Shown in pieces: positions 34,229 to 45,026 of a stretch of DNA of 64,000 bases. Location of the stretch: contig NZ_PQSQ01000025.1 of the NCBI RefSeq assembly GCF_002920575.1, positions 16,547 through 80,546 on the forward strand, given 5' to 3'. A program made the position numbers and the translations under genes. The notes beneath the pieces were generated by a model. The model searched no databases and was not told where the DNA came from. It worked only from the letters and a program-made list of their open reading frames with translations. Positions within the stretch are counted from its first letter, which is position 1. Each line of letters opens with the position of its first letter. The DNA comes from Streptomyces sp. Ru73. GTDB lineage: Bacteria; Actinomycetota; Actinomycetes; Streptomycetales; Streptomycetaceae.

Positions 34229-35665
34229 ATGCGCCGAGCGAAGATCGTCTGCACCCTGGGACCCGCCACAGATTCGTACGAGCAGATCAAGGCACTCGTC
34301 GAAGCCGGAATGGACGTGGCCCGCTTCAACCTCAGCCACGGCACCTACGCCGACCACGAGGCGCGTTACGAGCGGGTCCGCAAGGCATCCGACGAGACCG
34401 GCCGCAGCGTCGGCGTCCTCGCCGACCTTCAAGGCCCGAAGATCCGCCTCGGTCGATTCCGCGAAGGCCCCGTCCTCCTCGAACGCGACGACGAATTCAC
34501 CATCACCGTCGAACCCGACGCCGAAGGCGACCGCCACGTCTGCGGCACCACCTACGAAGGACTCGCGGCCGACGTCACCACGGGCGAGCGCATCCTCGTC
34601 GACGACGGCAAGGTCACCCTCGAAGTCATCGGCGTCGACGGCCCTAGGGTCCGCACCCGCGTCATCGAGGGCGGCATGGTCTCCGACCACAAGGGCCTCA
34701 ACCTCCCCGGCGTCGCCGTCTCCGTCCCCGCACTCGCCGACAAGGACCAGGACGACCTCCGCTGGGCACTGCGCACCGGCGCCGACGTGATCGCGCTGTC
34801 CTTCGTCCGCAGCGGCCGCGACATCGAGGACGTGCACCGCATCATGCGCGAGGAGGGCCGCTTCCTCCCCGTCATCGCCAAGATCGAGAAGCCGCAGGCG
34901 GTCGACAACATCGAGGACATCGTCGCCGCGTTCGACGGCATCATGGTCGCCCGCGGTGACCTCGGCGTCGAAATGCCGCTCGAAACGGTCCCGATCGTTC
35001 AGAAGCGGGCGGTCAAGCTGGCCCGGCGCAACGCCAAACCGGTCATCGTCGCGACCCAGATGCTCGACTCGATGATCGACAACTCCCGGCCCACCCGTGC
35101 CGAGGCCTCCGACGTCGCCAACGCCGTCATCGACGGCACGGACGCCGTGATGCTCTCCGGCGAGACGTCCGTCGGCAAGTACCCGACCGAGACCGTCCGC
35201 ACGATGAGCCGCATCGTCGAAGCCGCCGAGGAGGACATCCTCGCCAAGGGCCTGCGGCCGCTCACCGAGACCAGCAAGCCCCGCACCCAGGGCGGCGCCG
35301 TCGCCCGCGCCGCCGCCGAAATGGGCGACTTCCTGGGCGCCGCGTACCTCGTCGCCTTCACGCAGTCCGGCGACACGGTCCGCCGGCTCTCCCGCTACCG
35401 CTCGCCGATCCCCCTCCTCGCCTTCACGCCGGAGCCGGCCACGCGCTCCCAGCTGAACCTCACCTGGGGCGTCGAGACCTTCCTCGGCCCCACCGTCGAC
35501 TCCACGGACGAAATGATCGCCCAAGTCGACGAGCAGCTCCTCCGCATCGGCCGCTGCCGCCCGGGCGACCTCGTCATCATCACGGCCGGCTCGCCCCCCG
35601 GCGTCCCCGGCACGACCAACCTGGTCCGCGTCCACCACATCGGCGAGGCCGTCGCCCCGGAGTAG
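34229..35665 (+). CDS. pyk: Pyruvate kinase
   Basis: 478 aa, the normal length. It makes pyruvate and ATP from phosphoenolpyruvate and ADP. RRAKIVCTLGPAT and NLSHGTY open the barrel; IIAKIEKPQAVDNI-type block (VIAKIEKPQAVDNIEDI) contains the catalytic Lys and the metal-binding Glu; MVARGDLGVEMP and VIVATQMLDSMI follow; the C-terminal allosteric domain ends with VIITAGSPPG. It stops one base before the stop codon of the convergent endonuclease-like gene, with no terminator between them. Confidence 0.97.
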   Translation: MRRAKIVCTLGPATDSYEQIKALVEAGMDVARFNLSHGTYADHEARYERVRKASDETGRSVGVLADLQGPKIRLGRFREGPVLLERDDEFTITVEPDAEGDRHVCGTTYEGLAADVTTGERILVDDGKVTLEVIGVDGPRVRTRVIEGGMVSDHKGLNLPGVAVSVPALADKDQDDLRWALRTGADVIALSFVRSGRDIEDVHRIMREEGRFLPVIAKIEKPQAVDNIEDIVAAFDGIMVARGDLGVEMPLETVPIVQKRAVKLARRNAKPVIVATQMLDSMIDNSRPTRAEASDVANAVIDGTDAVMLSGETSVGKYPTETVRTMSRIVEAAEEDILAKGLRPLTETSKPRTQGGAVARAAAEMGDFLGAAYLVAFTQSGDTVRRLSRYRSPIPLLAFTPEPATRSQLNLTWGVETFLGPTVDSTDEMIAQVDEQLLRIGRCRPGDLVIITAGSPPGVPGTTNLVRVHHIGEAVAPE

Positions 35666-35666
35666 G

Positions 35667-36455
35667 TCAGTACTTGGGCCCGACGTGGGCGTCCATCAGC
35701 GCGACGGACGCCCGCCGGGCTACGGAGACGTTGTACGCCGCGCTGCCCCGACGAGTGATCCGCCACTCGACACCGACCTGGTCGAACGCGTCGGAGCACA
35801 GCTTCAGGATGTCCGGGGACTTGTTGGTGAAGAAGTACCGCGGATACTCGTAACGCTTCCGCTCCCCGCCGACCGTCCGCGTCGTCCAGTTGGTGATCCG
35901 GCACCCGTCGGAATGGATCAGCCCGCGTATGAATTCCCACGGGTGCGCATCGACGATCTCCTGCTGCCAGGGCTCCAGGGCAATGCGCCGCTCGTGCTTC
36001 TTGCCGCGGCCGTGCTGGGGAAACATGCACCAGAGGTGCTTCGAGCAGATCTTTACGTTGTGGCAGCCGGTCCTGCGGACCCGGCAGGGCGAGTTGTCGG
36101 GAAAGACCGCGCGCATTGCGGCCTCGCAGTCGTCCATGAGGCCGGGCCAGGCGTCGCCGCAGGTGATCATGAGACTCGGGACTCGGTGCCGGGAGTGCTG
36201 GATGATGTGGCCGTCACCCAGGTATAGGCCGAGCAGGTATGCGTACGCCTGGCCGTCAAGATCGCGGTCGTCGCAGCGTGGACATTTCGGTTGGTGCGCG
36301 CCCGGGCACTCGCCTCGCTTGGCTCGGTCCCTGTGCAGCCAGTAGCCGACGGTGCCGATCGGGACGTTGAGGTCGCGGGCCACATCCGCGTTCTTGCGGC
36401 CGGATCGCAGGAGGGCCAGAGCCTGGTGACGTACATCTACGCCGTGCATCTTCAT
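35667..36455 (-). CDS. LAGLIDADG homing-endonuclease-like protein with HTH
   Basis: 262 aa from the ATG at 36455 (MKMHGVDVRHQALALL). An N-terminal helix-turn-helix (KNADVARDLNVPIGTVGYWLHR, 21-42) is followed by a Cys cluster (CPGAHQPKCPRC) and two LAGLIDADG motifs: YLLGLYLGDGHI with Asp81 and FIRGLIHSDGCRI with Asp183. Both acidic residues needed for DNA cleavage are kept. It is freestanding, not inside an intron or intein, and lies between pyk and tRNA-Leu. Whether it cuts DNA or has become a regulator is unknown. Confidence 0.8.
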   Translation of the reverse strand: MKMHGVDVRHQALALLRSGRKNADVARDLNVPIGTVGYWLHRDRAKRGECPGAHQPKCPRCDDRDLDGQAYAYLLGLYLGDGHIIQHSRHRVPSLMITCGDAWPGLMDDCEAAMRAVFPDNSPCRVRRTGCHNVKICSKHLWCMFPQHGRGKKHERRIALEPWQQEIVDAHPWEFIRGLIHSDGCRITNWTTRTVGGERKRYEYPRYFFTNKSPDILKLCSDAFDQVGVEWRITRRGSAAYNVSVARRASVALMDAHVGPKY

Positions 36456-36537
36456 GCGACCACTCTGCGTGATGGACGCAGGTCGCACGGCTATTCCTGG
36501 AGGATTCACGCGAAGGTGATCGTCCGCTTGTCGCGAG

Positions 36538-36621
36538 TACCCGGTGTGGGATTCGAACCCACATGCCCAAAGGGCACGGCCTTTTGAGGGCCGCGTGTCT
36601 AACCAGTTCCACCAACCGGGC
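36538..36621 (-). tRNA. tRNA-Leu (anticodon CAA)
   Basis: 84 bases with a long variable arm, as in class II tRNAs. The anticodon loop reads CTCAAAA between CGGCC and GGCCG, giving anticodon CAA. The T arm holds GGTTCGAATCC. The acceptor stem GCCCGGT/ACCGGGT includes a G-U first pair, followed by A73. CCA is not encoded. Confidence 0.95.
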
Positions 36622-36710
36622 GGGCAGCATCAGACACCCTACCGTGTACGTGCCGCAGCCCGCCGCTAGGTAGGCTGCATACGCACCACCTGCCTGGAAC
36701 GAGGAGTCAC

Positions 36711-37373
36711 GTGAGCGCCGCCGAGCCCGAGCAGCCCGTTGCCGACGAGCAGTCGCACGTCCCGCCGCAGACCACCCGCGTCGTCATCGCCGAGGACGAG
36801 GCGCTCATCCGCCTGGATCTCAAGGAGATGCTGGAGGAGGAGGGCTACACGGTCGTCGGCGAGGCCGGCGATGGCGCCAAGGCCGTCGAGCTGGCCCGTG
36901 AGCACCGCCCCGATCTGGTGATCCTCGATGTGAAGATGCCCGTCCTGGACGGCATCTCCGCGGCCGAGCAGATCGCCGAGGAGAGCATCGCCCCCGTGCT
37001 GATGCTGACCGCGTTCTCCCAGCGCGAGCTGGTCGAGCGGGCGCGGGACGCGGGCGCCATGGCGTACCTGGTCAAGCCGTTCTCCAAGAGCGACGTCGTG
37101 CCGGCGATCGAGATGGCCGTGAGCCGGTTCACAGAGCTGCGGACGCTGGAGAAGGAGGTCGCCGACCTCACGCAGCGCCTGGAGACGCGCAAGCTCGTGG
37201 ACCGGGCCAAGAGCATCCTGCAGACGCAGTACGGGCTGACCGAGCCCGCGGCGTTCCGGTGGATCCAGAAGACGTCGATGGACCGGCGGCTGTCGATGCA
37301 GCAGGTTGCCGAGGCGGTCATCGAGGACGCCGAGGAGAAGAAGCAGAAGGAGAAGGACAAGACCTCCGAGTAG
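36711..37373 (+). CDS. ANTAR-domain response regulator (PdtaR-like)
   Basis: 220 aa. The receiver domain (about 22-140) has the acidic pocket EDE (28-30), phospho-acceptor Asp73 in LVILDVKMP, and Lys122 in YLVKPF. The C-terminal ANTAR domain (about 150-205: KLVDRAKSILQTQYGLTEPAAFRWIQKTSMDRRLSMQQVAEAVI) binds paired hairpins in RNA and prevents transcription termination. GAGGAGTCAC precedes the GTG. No histidine kinase gene lies beside it; the cognate kinase is elsewhere. TAGGCT at 36669-36674 may be its -10 element. Confidence 0.93.
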   Translation: MSAAEPEQPVADEQSHVPPQTTRVVIAEDEALIRLDLKEMLEEEGYTVVGEAGDGAKAVELAREHRPDLVILDVKMPVLDGISAAEQIAEESIAPVLMLTAFSQRELVERARDAGAMAYLVKPFSKSDVVPAIEMAVSRFTELRTLEKEVADLTQRLETRKLVDRAKSILQTQYGLTEPAAFRWIQKTSMDRRLSMQQVAEAVIEDAEEKKQKEKDKTSE

Positions 37374-37428
37374 CTGTCCGCCTCGGGGGCCGCGTGCGGC
37401 GGCTCCGGGGGTGGCGGGAGGTCCGTGC

Positions 37429-37484
37429 ACGTATGTGCGTCGAGGGCCGTACCACGATGGTGGTGCGGCCCTCGACGCATACGT
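37429..37484. terminator. Large bidirectional terminator hairpin
   Basis: An approximately 25-bp stem starting ACGTATG and containing GCGTCGAGGGCCG pairs across a 3-4-base loop near 37456, with a 2-base bulge and one G-U pair. It separates the response regulator from the convergent liv operon. Confidence 0.92.
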
Positions 37485-37513
37485 AAGCGGTGCGCCCGCT
37501 CGCCCCGTAGGGG

Positions 37514-39333
<1,820 letters not shown>

Positions 39334-39340
39334 GGTGTCC

Positions 39341-41173
39341 TCACGCCCCTGCCTTGGTGGCGCCGGTGGTGTCCTCGCTGAGGCGCTGGTCGGGTACGTC
39401 GGGTACGTCGAGCTGGCCGGTCTCGCGGAATTCGAGCTGCTTGCGGCGGTCGGGGATGAGTCCTTCGGGGCGGAACCGCATGAGGAGGACGAGGGCCAGG
39501 CCGAAGAGGAAGAGCTGGTAGTCCTGCAGGAAGTCCAGCTTCGCCGGGATGAGGAAGAGGAGTGCGGCGCCGACGAGGGGGCCGCTGAGGGTGCCCATGC
39601 CGCCGAGGATGACGGCGGCGAGGAGGAAGGCGGAGTTGGGCGGCTGGGGGCCGGCGAACTGGAACTGCTCGGGTGTGACGGTCGTTACTACGTGTGCATG
39701 GACGGTTCCGGCGAGTCCGGCGAGGGCGGCGCCGAGGGCGAAGGCGAGGAGGCGGAGGCGGAAGGAGTTGATGCCCATGGCGATGGCGGCGGTTTCGTCC
39801 TCGCGGATGGCGATCCAGGCGCGGCCGATGCGGGAGGCGGCGGCGCGGCGGAAGACGAGGACGACGAAGGCCGTCACGAGGATCATGAGGAGGTAGTAGT
39901 TGCCGTAGGTGGCGATGGGCACGCCGAGGATGGTGTGGGGTTCGCCGAAGTTGAAGCCGAAGATCTCCAGGTTGGGGACGTTGGGGATGCCCATGGCGCC
40001 GTTGGTGACGTCGGGGCCGGTGGTGCCGTTGAGGTTGAGCATGGCGATGCGGAAGATCTCACCGAAGCCGAGGGTGACGATGGCGAGGTAGTCGCCGCGC
40101 AGTCGCAGGGTGGGGGCGCCGATGAGGACGCCGAAGACGAGGGCTGTGGCGGCTCCGGTGAGGAGGGCTGCCCAGAAGGGGAGTTGGATGCCGAGGGCGG
40201 AGTCGGGGGAGCCGGAGACGAGGGCGGCGGCGTAGGCGCCGACGCCGAGGAAGGCGACGTAGCCGAGGTCGAGCAGGCCGGCGAGGCCGACGACGACGTT
40301 CAGGCCGAGGGCGACGGTCGCGAAGATCAGGATGTTGGCGCCGATGATCGTGTACTCGTCGGTGTCCTGGGTGAAGGGGAAGGCGGCCGCGGCGACGAAG
40401 GCGGCGGCGAGTGCGATGCCGCGGTGCCGGCGGGTGAGTGCGGTGAGGCGGTCGATCAGGCCGGCGCGGTGGATCGCGGGGACGAGGAAGGCGACGAAGA
40501 GGAGGTAGCCGACGAAGGGGGGCCCGTCTTCGGCGTCGATGCCGTAGGTGAAGGTGAAGAGGGCGATGCCGAAGGCGGCGACGATGAGGAGGATGTCGGC
40601 CCAGGAGGGGAGTTGCCTGGCGGGCCGGGGTGTGGGTATGGCCGCGCAGCTGTTGGTGAAGCGCTGCCAGGGCCCGTGCGGGGGTGTGCCGGGGGTGCGG
40701 TCGGCGGGCAGGCCGAGGGCGCCGAGCAGGGTGATCAGTGCGGTGATGCCGGCGAGGAAGCCGCCGGGTTCGAGGTTGACCAGGCCGCCGAGCTGTACGG
40801 CGATGGCGCCGAGGGTGAACCACGTGGCGGCGAAGGTGCCGAGGGCGGCCAGGAGTGCGGGGGCGTTGCGGCCGCCGGGGGTGAGGACGGTCAGGCCGCG
40901 GACGCCGAGGCCGGCCAGGGCGAAGGCGAGGGTGAGGACGGCGCCGGTGAGGGTGATGAGCTGGAGTCCGGCGGGGGAGCCGTAGTAGGTGAGGTCGCCG
41001 GGGAATTTGCTGCTCCACGTCCAGGACAGGGCGGTGGAGGCGGCGGTGGCGAGGGCTCCGGCTGCGGTGATGAGGCGGGCGGCGCGTGGCGGGAGGGGGA
41101 GCGTGCCCGCGGTGGTGGTGGGTTCGGCCGCGGTGGTGGTCTTGGTGGTGGGTGTGGTGGTCATCGCTATCAC
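39341..41173 (-). CDS. livM: Branched-chain amino acid ABC transporter permease LivM
   Basis: About 610 aa. The conserved permease is the C-terminal half (from IGANILIFATVALGLNVVVGLAGLLDLGYVAFLGVGAY), including the cytoplasmic loop GRAWIAIREDETAAIAMGIN that meets the ATPases. The N-terminal 290 residues add several membrane segments in an Ala/Leu-rich stretch not present in E. coli LivM. The start is taken as GTG at 41173 because it overlaps the livH stop (GTGA); ATG at 41164 is the alternative, and neither has a strong ribosome site. livG starts 7 bases after its stop. Confidence 0.9.
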   Translation of the reverse strand: MIAMTTTPTTKTTTAAEPTTTAGTLPLPPRAARLITAAGALATAASTALSWTWSSKFPGDLTYYGSPAGLQLITLTGAVLTLAFALAGLGVRGLTVLTPGGRNAPALLAALGTFAATWFTLGAIAVQLGGLVNLEPGGFLAGITALITLLGALGLPADRTPGTPPHGPWQRFTNSCAAIPTPRPARQLPSWADILLIVAAFGIALFTFTYGIDAEDGPPFVGYLLFVAFLVPAIHRAGLIDRLTALTRRHRGIALAAAFVAAAAFPFTQDTDEYTIIGANILIFATVALGLNVVVGLAGLLDLGYVAFLGVGAYAAALVSGSPDSALGIQLPFWAALLTGAATALVFGVLIGAPTLRLRGDYLAIVTLGFGEIFRIAMLNLNGTTGPDVTNGAMGIPNVPNLEIFGFNFGEPHTILGVPIATYGNYYLLMILVTAFVVLVFRRAAASRIGRAWIAIREDETAAIAMGINSFRLRLLAFALGAALAGLAGTVHAHVVTTVTPEQFQFAGPQPPNSAFLLAAVILGGMGTLSGPLVGAALLFLIPAKLDFLQDYQLFLFGLALVLLMRFRPEGLIPDRRKQLEFRETGQLDVPDVPDQRLSEDTTGATKAGA

Positions 41174-42099
41174 GCCCGATCCGCGACGCGTTCGCCCAGC
41201 AGGCCCTGTGGCCGCAGGAGGAGTACGAGGATGAGGAGGACGAAGGCCCAGACGTCTTTCCAGGCGCCGCCGCCGAACTGTGTCATGCCGGGGATGTCTT
41301 CGACGTAGGCGGTGGCGAGGGCTTCGGCGACGCCGAGGACGACGCCGCCGAGCATGGCGCCGTAGATGTTGCCGATGCCGCCGAGTACGGCCGCGGTGAA
41401 TGCCTTCAGGCCCATGATGAAGCCCATGCGGAACTGCACTTCGCCGGTGCGCAGTCCGTAGGCGACGGCGGCGACGCCGGCGAAGGCGGCGCCGATGGCG
41501 AAGGCGAGGACGATGATGCGGTCGGTGTTGATGCCCATGAGGGACGCGGTGTCGCGGTCCTGTGCGGTGGCCTGCATGGCGCGGCCGCTGCGGGTCTTGG
41601 AGACGAAGAAGCCGAGCGCGATCATGCAGACGGGGGCGGCGATGAGGACGAAGAGGTCGCCGCGCTGGACGGTGGCGCCGAGGATGTCGAAGGCGTCGCC
41701 CTTGAACTGCGGGAAGACGCGGGCCTTCTTGGCGTCGGGGTACCACTTCCAGACGGCCTGCTGGAGTGCGATGGACAGGCCGATGGCGGTGATGAGGGGG
41801 GCGAGGCGGGGTGCGCCGCGCAGGGGGCGGTAGGCGAAGCGTTCGGCGGCGACGCCGACGAGTACGGAGACGAGGATGCCGCCGATGAGCATGAGGGGGA
41901 GGGCCGCCATGAGGGACATGCCGGCGGGGAGGGCGAGGTAGACGGTGAGCGCGCCGAAGCCGCCGACCATGAAGATCTCGCCGTGGGCGAAGTTGATGAG
42001 CTGGACGATGCCGTAGACCATCGTGTAGCCGATCGCGATGAGTCCGTACATCGCGCCGAGGATGAGTCCGTTGGCCAGCTGTTGCGGCAGTTCGTTCAC
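41170..42099 (-). CDS. livH: Branched-chain amino acid ABC transporter permease LivH
   Basis: 309 aa with eight or so membrane segments. QLANGLILGAMYGLIAIGYTMVYGIVQLINFAHGEIFMVG is the classic LivH N-terminus, and SKTRSGRAMQATAQDRDTASLMGIN is the ATPase-contact loop. GGAGG lies nine bases before the GTG start. It follows livK by 136 bases in the same direction. Confidence 0.95.
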   Translation of the reverse strand: MNELPQQLANGLILGAMYGLIAIGYTMVYGIVQLINFAHGEIFMVGGFGALTVYLALPAGMSLMAALPLMLIGGILVSVLVGVAAERFAYRPLRGAPRLAPLITAIGLSIALQQAVWKWYPDAKKARVFPQFKGDAFDILGATVQRGDLFVLIAAPVCMIALGFFVSKTRSGRAMQATAQDRDTASLMGINTDRIIVLAFAIGAAFAGVAAVAYGLRTGEVQFRMGFIMGLKAFTAAVLGGIGNIYGAMLGGVVLGVAEALATAYVEDIPGMTQFGGGAWKDVWAFVLLILVLLLRPQGLLGERVADRA

Positions 42100-42235
42100 C
42101 GCAGGGCCTCCGTGGGGTGGGAAGGTGCCGGTGGGCCGTGCATGCGGGGGGGTGTGCCGGTGTGCCGCGGGCCGCGCCGGGGGCTCGGGGTGTCCTCCTG
42201 GCGCGGCCCGGTGAGGGGGGCAGGGGTGGTGCTGG

Positions 42236-43471
42236 TCAGCTCTTGTCGAACTTCTTGAACTCGGCGCTGAAGCGCGCCTTCCACTGCTTGCCGTCGACCT
42301 GGTAGGCCGTGATCATGGTGTTGGTGGTGTCGCCGTACTTGTCGAAGGCGACCTTGCCGGTGACGCCGTCGAAGGAGACGTCGTTCATGGCGTCGACGAC
42401 CTTCTTGCGGGCGTCGTCGGGGAGCTTGCCGTTGTTGTCGTCGACGACCTTCTTGACGGCCTGGATGATGGCCCAGGTGGCGTCGTAGGTGGAGCCGCCG
42501 TACGCCTCGTAGGCGTCCTTGTAGCCGGCTTCCTTGTAGTCGGCGATGAACTTCTTGGCGGACGCCAGCTGCTCGACGGGCTTGCCGACGGAGGAGGCGT
42601 AGTCGCCCTGTGCCTTCTTGTTCAGTTCGATGTAGTCGGCGCTGTACATGCCGTCGCCGCCCATGAGCGGCACGTTGAGGCCGCCGTCCTTGAGCTGCTG
42701 GCTGAGGGGGCCGGAGGCGGGGTATTCGCCGCCGTAGAAGACCAGGTCGGGCTTGGCGCCCTTGGCCTTGGCGACGACGGCCTTGAAGTCGCGGTCGTCG
42801 GGGCTGACGTGATCGGTGCCGACGATCTTGCCGCCGAGCTTGGTGAACTGGTCCTTGAAGGAGGAGGCGAGGCCGACGCCGTAGGTCTTCTGGTCGTCGA
42901 TGACGTAGGCGGTCTTGGCCTTCATCTTCTCGAAGGCGTACTGGCCGTCGAAGGCGCCCTGCACCTCGTCGGTGGTGGCGGTGCGGAAGTAGGTGGAGAA
43001 CTGCCGCTTGCGGTCGTTCTTCTTCCAGTTCTTGCCCTGGGTGAGGTCGGGCGTGGTGTTGGCCGGGGAGATGAGCGTGACGCCGTTGGACTGGGCGACC
43101 TGCTGCATCGACTGGGCGACGCCGGAGTTCAGCGGGCCGACGATGCCGAGGACTTCCTTGTCGCCGGCGAGCTTGGTGGCGTTCTGCTGGCCGGCGTTGG
43201 GCAGGGCCTTGTCGTCGAGGGGCCGCAGTTCGAAGGTGACGCCCTTGACCTCGTTCTGTTTGTTGGCGATCTTGACGGCGAGGTCGGCGGAGTTCTTGAT
43301 GCCCTGGCCCAGTGCGGAGAGTTCGCCGGTGAGCGGGGCGTCGAGGCCGATGACGACGGTGGCCTTGGAGCCGTCGCCGCTCTTGTCTTCGCCGCGGGAG
43401 CCGCACGCGGAGAGCGTGAGGGCGCCGGCGGCTACCGTGGTGGTGAGTATCAGCAAGGAACGGTGACGCAC
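42236..43471 (-). CDS. livK: Branched-chain amino acid ABC transporter, substrate-binding lipoprotein LivK
   Basis: 411 aa, first gene of the liv operon. The signal peptide ends in the lipobox LSAC followed by Gly-Ser (Cys at about residue 23), so it is a membrane-anchored lipoprotein. The periplasmic-binding fold is of the LivJ/LivK type (VIGLDAPLTGELSALGQGIKNSADLAV; GIVGPLNSGVAQSM; VIDDQKTYGVGLASSF). AAAGGACTGATC precedes the GTG. Its ligand may be any branched amino acid or amide. Confidence 0.93.
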   Translation of the reverse strand: MRHRSLLILTTTVAAGALTLSACGSRGEDKSGDGSKATVVIGLDAPLTGELSALGQGIKNSADLAVKIANKQNEVKGVTFELRPLDDKALPNAGQQNATKLAGDKEVLGIVGPLNSGVAQSMQQVAQSNGVTLISPANTTPDLTQGKNWKKNDRKRQFSTYFRTATTDEVQGAFDGQYAFEKMKAKTAYVIDDQKTYGVGLASSFKDQFTKLGGKIVGTDHVSPDDRDFKAVVAKAKGAKPDLVFYGGEYPASGPLSQQLKDGGLNVPLMGGDGMYSADYIELNKKAQGDYASSVGKPVEQLASAKKFIADYKEAGYKDAYEAYGGSTYDATWAIIQAVKKVVDDNNGKLPDDARKKVVDAMNDVSFDGVTGKVAFDKYGDTTNTMITAYQVDGKQWKARFSAEFKKFDKS

Positions 43472-43939
43472 GATCAGTCCTTTCCCCTGGCGCGGTCACG
43501 CCACTGCGTGACCGTTCGCGCGCCGGGCTGTACGGGGTGGTACAGGCCGTGCTGGTACAGCGCGCCCGGCGGCGCGGTGACTGGCGGTGATGGTAGAGCG
43601 GTCTCATCGGCCGGGTCAGCGGCGCCGACGAGGATGTGACGCTCTTGTTATGACCTGCGATGAGCGTTTAATGCTGATGGTCCTTACAGCTGGAGCGCGT
43701 ACGCCAGGCGGAGCGTCAACTCGCACTTCGACTAGGGAATTTGCTTTCCGACGCCTCGGGTGCGTCCGGAATCCGGTGCGGGCGGCGGTACGGGAGCGGC
43801 CCCGCTGGAGCGCGGGGGAGCTGCGGCGGAGGCGTATTGCGTGTGTGTTACACAGCGTTAGGGCGTTCGGCCGGCCGGGACGCCCGGCCGTAACGAACCG
43901 GGGCGGCCGGGCGGTGGCCCTGCCGGACCGGAACGCATC
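43472..43939. other. livK upstream region without a gene
   Basis: About 470 bases between livK and the thioesterase terminator, with lower GC around 43640-43700 where the livK promoter is likely. No coding frame with a sensible start and codon bias was found, and no operator was recognised. Confidence 0.5.
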
Positions 43940-43974
43940 GCGGCCCCGCTCCGGAGCGTCCGGAGCGGGGCCGC
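43940..43974 (-). terminator. Terminator of the thioesterase gene
   Basis: A perfect 16-bp stem (GCGGCCCCGCTCCGGA with its reverse complement) closes on a 3-base loop, GCG, 22 bases past the thioesterase stop. Confidence 0.92.
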
Positions 43975-43996
43975 GGCGTGCGGCGATCGCGCCAGG

Positions 43997-44470
43997 TCAG
44001 GCAGGCTGTCCCGGGGCCTCGGTGTCGCGCAGCAGGCAGGTCAGCCGGGCGCTGCACACGCGCTTGCCCTGCTCGTCGGTGATGGCGATCTCGTACGTGG
44101 CGGTGGAGCGGCCGCGGTGCACGGGCGTGGCGACGCCGGTGACCAGGCCGGTGCGTACGCCGCGGTGGTGGGTGCAGTTCAGGTCGACGCCGACGGCGAC
44201 CTTGCCGGGGCCGCCGTGCAGCATCGCGCCGACCGAGCCGAGGGTCTCGGCGAGCACGGCGGAGGCGCCGCCGTGCAGCAGGCCGTAGGGCTGGGTGTTG
44301 CCTTCGACGGGCATGGTGCCGACGACCCGCTCCGGCGCTGCCTCCAGGACCTGCACGCTCATCCGCGTGCCGAGGTGGCCGGCGGAGAACAGCGAGGGCA
44401 GGTCCAGGCCCTGGCCGGCCCACTGGTCGAGGACTTCCTGGGGAAACGTGGTCGTGGTCTGCTCGCCCAT
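43997..44470 (-). CDS. PaaI-family hotdog thioesterase
   Basis: 157 aa, a single hotdog fold. LLHGGASAVLAETLGSVGA is the PaaI/YbgC catalytic helix region and VGVDLNCTHHRGVRTGLVTGVATPVHRGRSTATYEIAITD the following strands. Such enzymes hydrolyse acyl-CoA thioesters (often hydroxyphenylacetyl-CoA or fatty acyl-CoA). It is a single-gene unit; a palindrome ACTGAGCG-AG-CGCTCAGT lies 139 bases upstream. Confidence 0.88.
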   Translation of the reverse strand: MGEQTTTTFPQEVLDQWAGQGLDLPSLFSAGHLGTRMSVQVLEAAPERVVGTMPVEGNTQPYGLLHGGASAVLAETLGSVGAMLHGGPGKVAVGVDLNCTHHRGVRTGLVTGVATPVHRGRSTATYEIAITDEQGKRVCSARLTCLLRDTEAPGQPA

Positions 44471-44608
44471 GGCGTGCGGCTCCGTTCGCTCGCGCTGTTC
44501 GTCGTGATCGCTGTTCGTCGTGGTGTGCGGGACGTGGCCGTACGCGTACGGGCCGACGGCGCATCCCGCCGGCCGGGCCCGGGCGGGGCGTCGTGCCGCC
44601 CTCAGGCT

Positions 44609-44626
44609 ACTGAGCGAGCGCTCAGT
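44609..44626. promoter_or_regulatory. Perfect 8-2-8 palindrome, TetR-type operator candidate
   Basis: ACTGAGCGAGCGCTCAGT, upstream of the thioesterase gene, has the size and symmetry of a TetR-family operator. No tetR gene is nearby. Confidence 0.5.
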
Positions 44627-44686
44627 TCGGGGCCCGAGCGGCTGTGCGGCTCGTCACTGAGAGGGGTGTCGGGGAGCGGGCGCCAT

Positions 44687-44723
44687 GGGGGGGAGGACGG
44701 GGGAGGAGGGGGCATGGGGAGGG
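44687..44723 (+). other. G-quadruplex-capable G-runs in a gene-free stretch
   Basis: Runs of 7, 5, 5, 4 and 3 G separated by 1-5 bases lie in the 556-base gap (44471-45026) between the thioesterase and molybdoenzyme genes. I see no gene in the gap; 44690-44770 is strongly purine-biased. Confidence 0.6.
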
Positions 44724-45026
44724 AGAGGCGTCGCGGTGGGGTGGCGGAGGGGGAGGCGTCGAGGCTGGACGGCCGGGGGCTGCGCGGCCGGAGTTCTGTG
44801 CGGGCGGGAAGTGCCTGCGTCGTAGGGGGGAGCAGCTTGCCCATTGGGGCGCGGGCGACGGCCCCCGCAGCCGTACGACGGCGCCCCTCGAGGTGTGGTG
44901 ACAGGGCACTCGGCCCGCACCGGCCTATGGGCCGCAGGTCGCGACGGCACACCCCGCGGCGGCGTGCGGCTCCCAGGCCAGCTTCAGTTGAAGTGGTGGT
45001 GGGGCCGCCCCCGCCCCCGCCGTGCC

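Noticed and set aside
36538..36621. Integration (att) site of a mobile element in tRNA-Leu
   Set aside because: No second copy of the tRNA 3' end, integrase or phage gene was found nearby.
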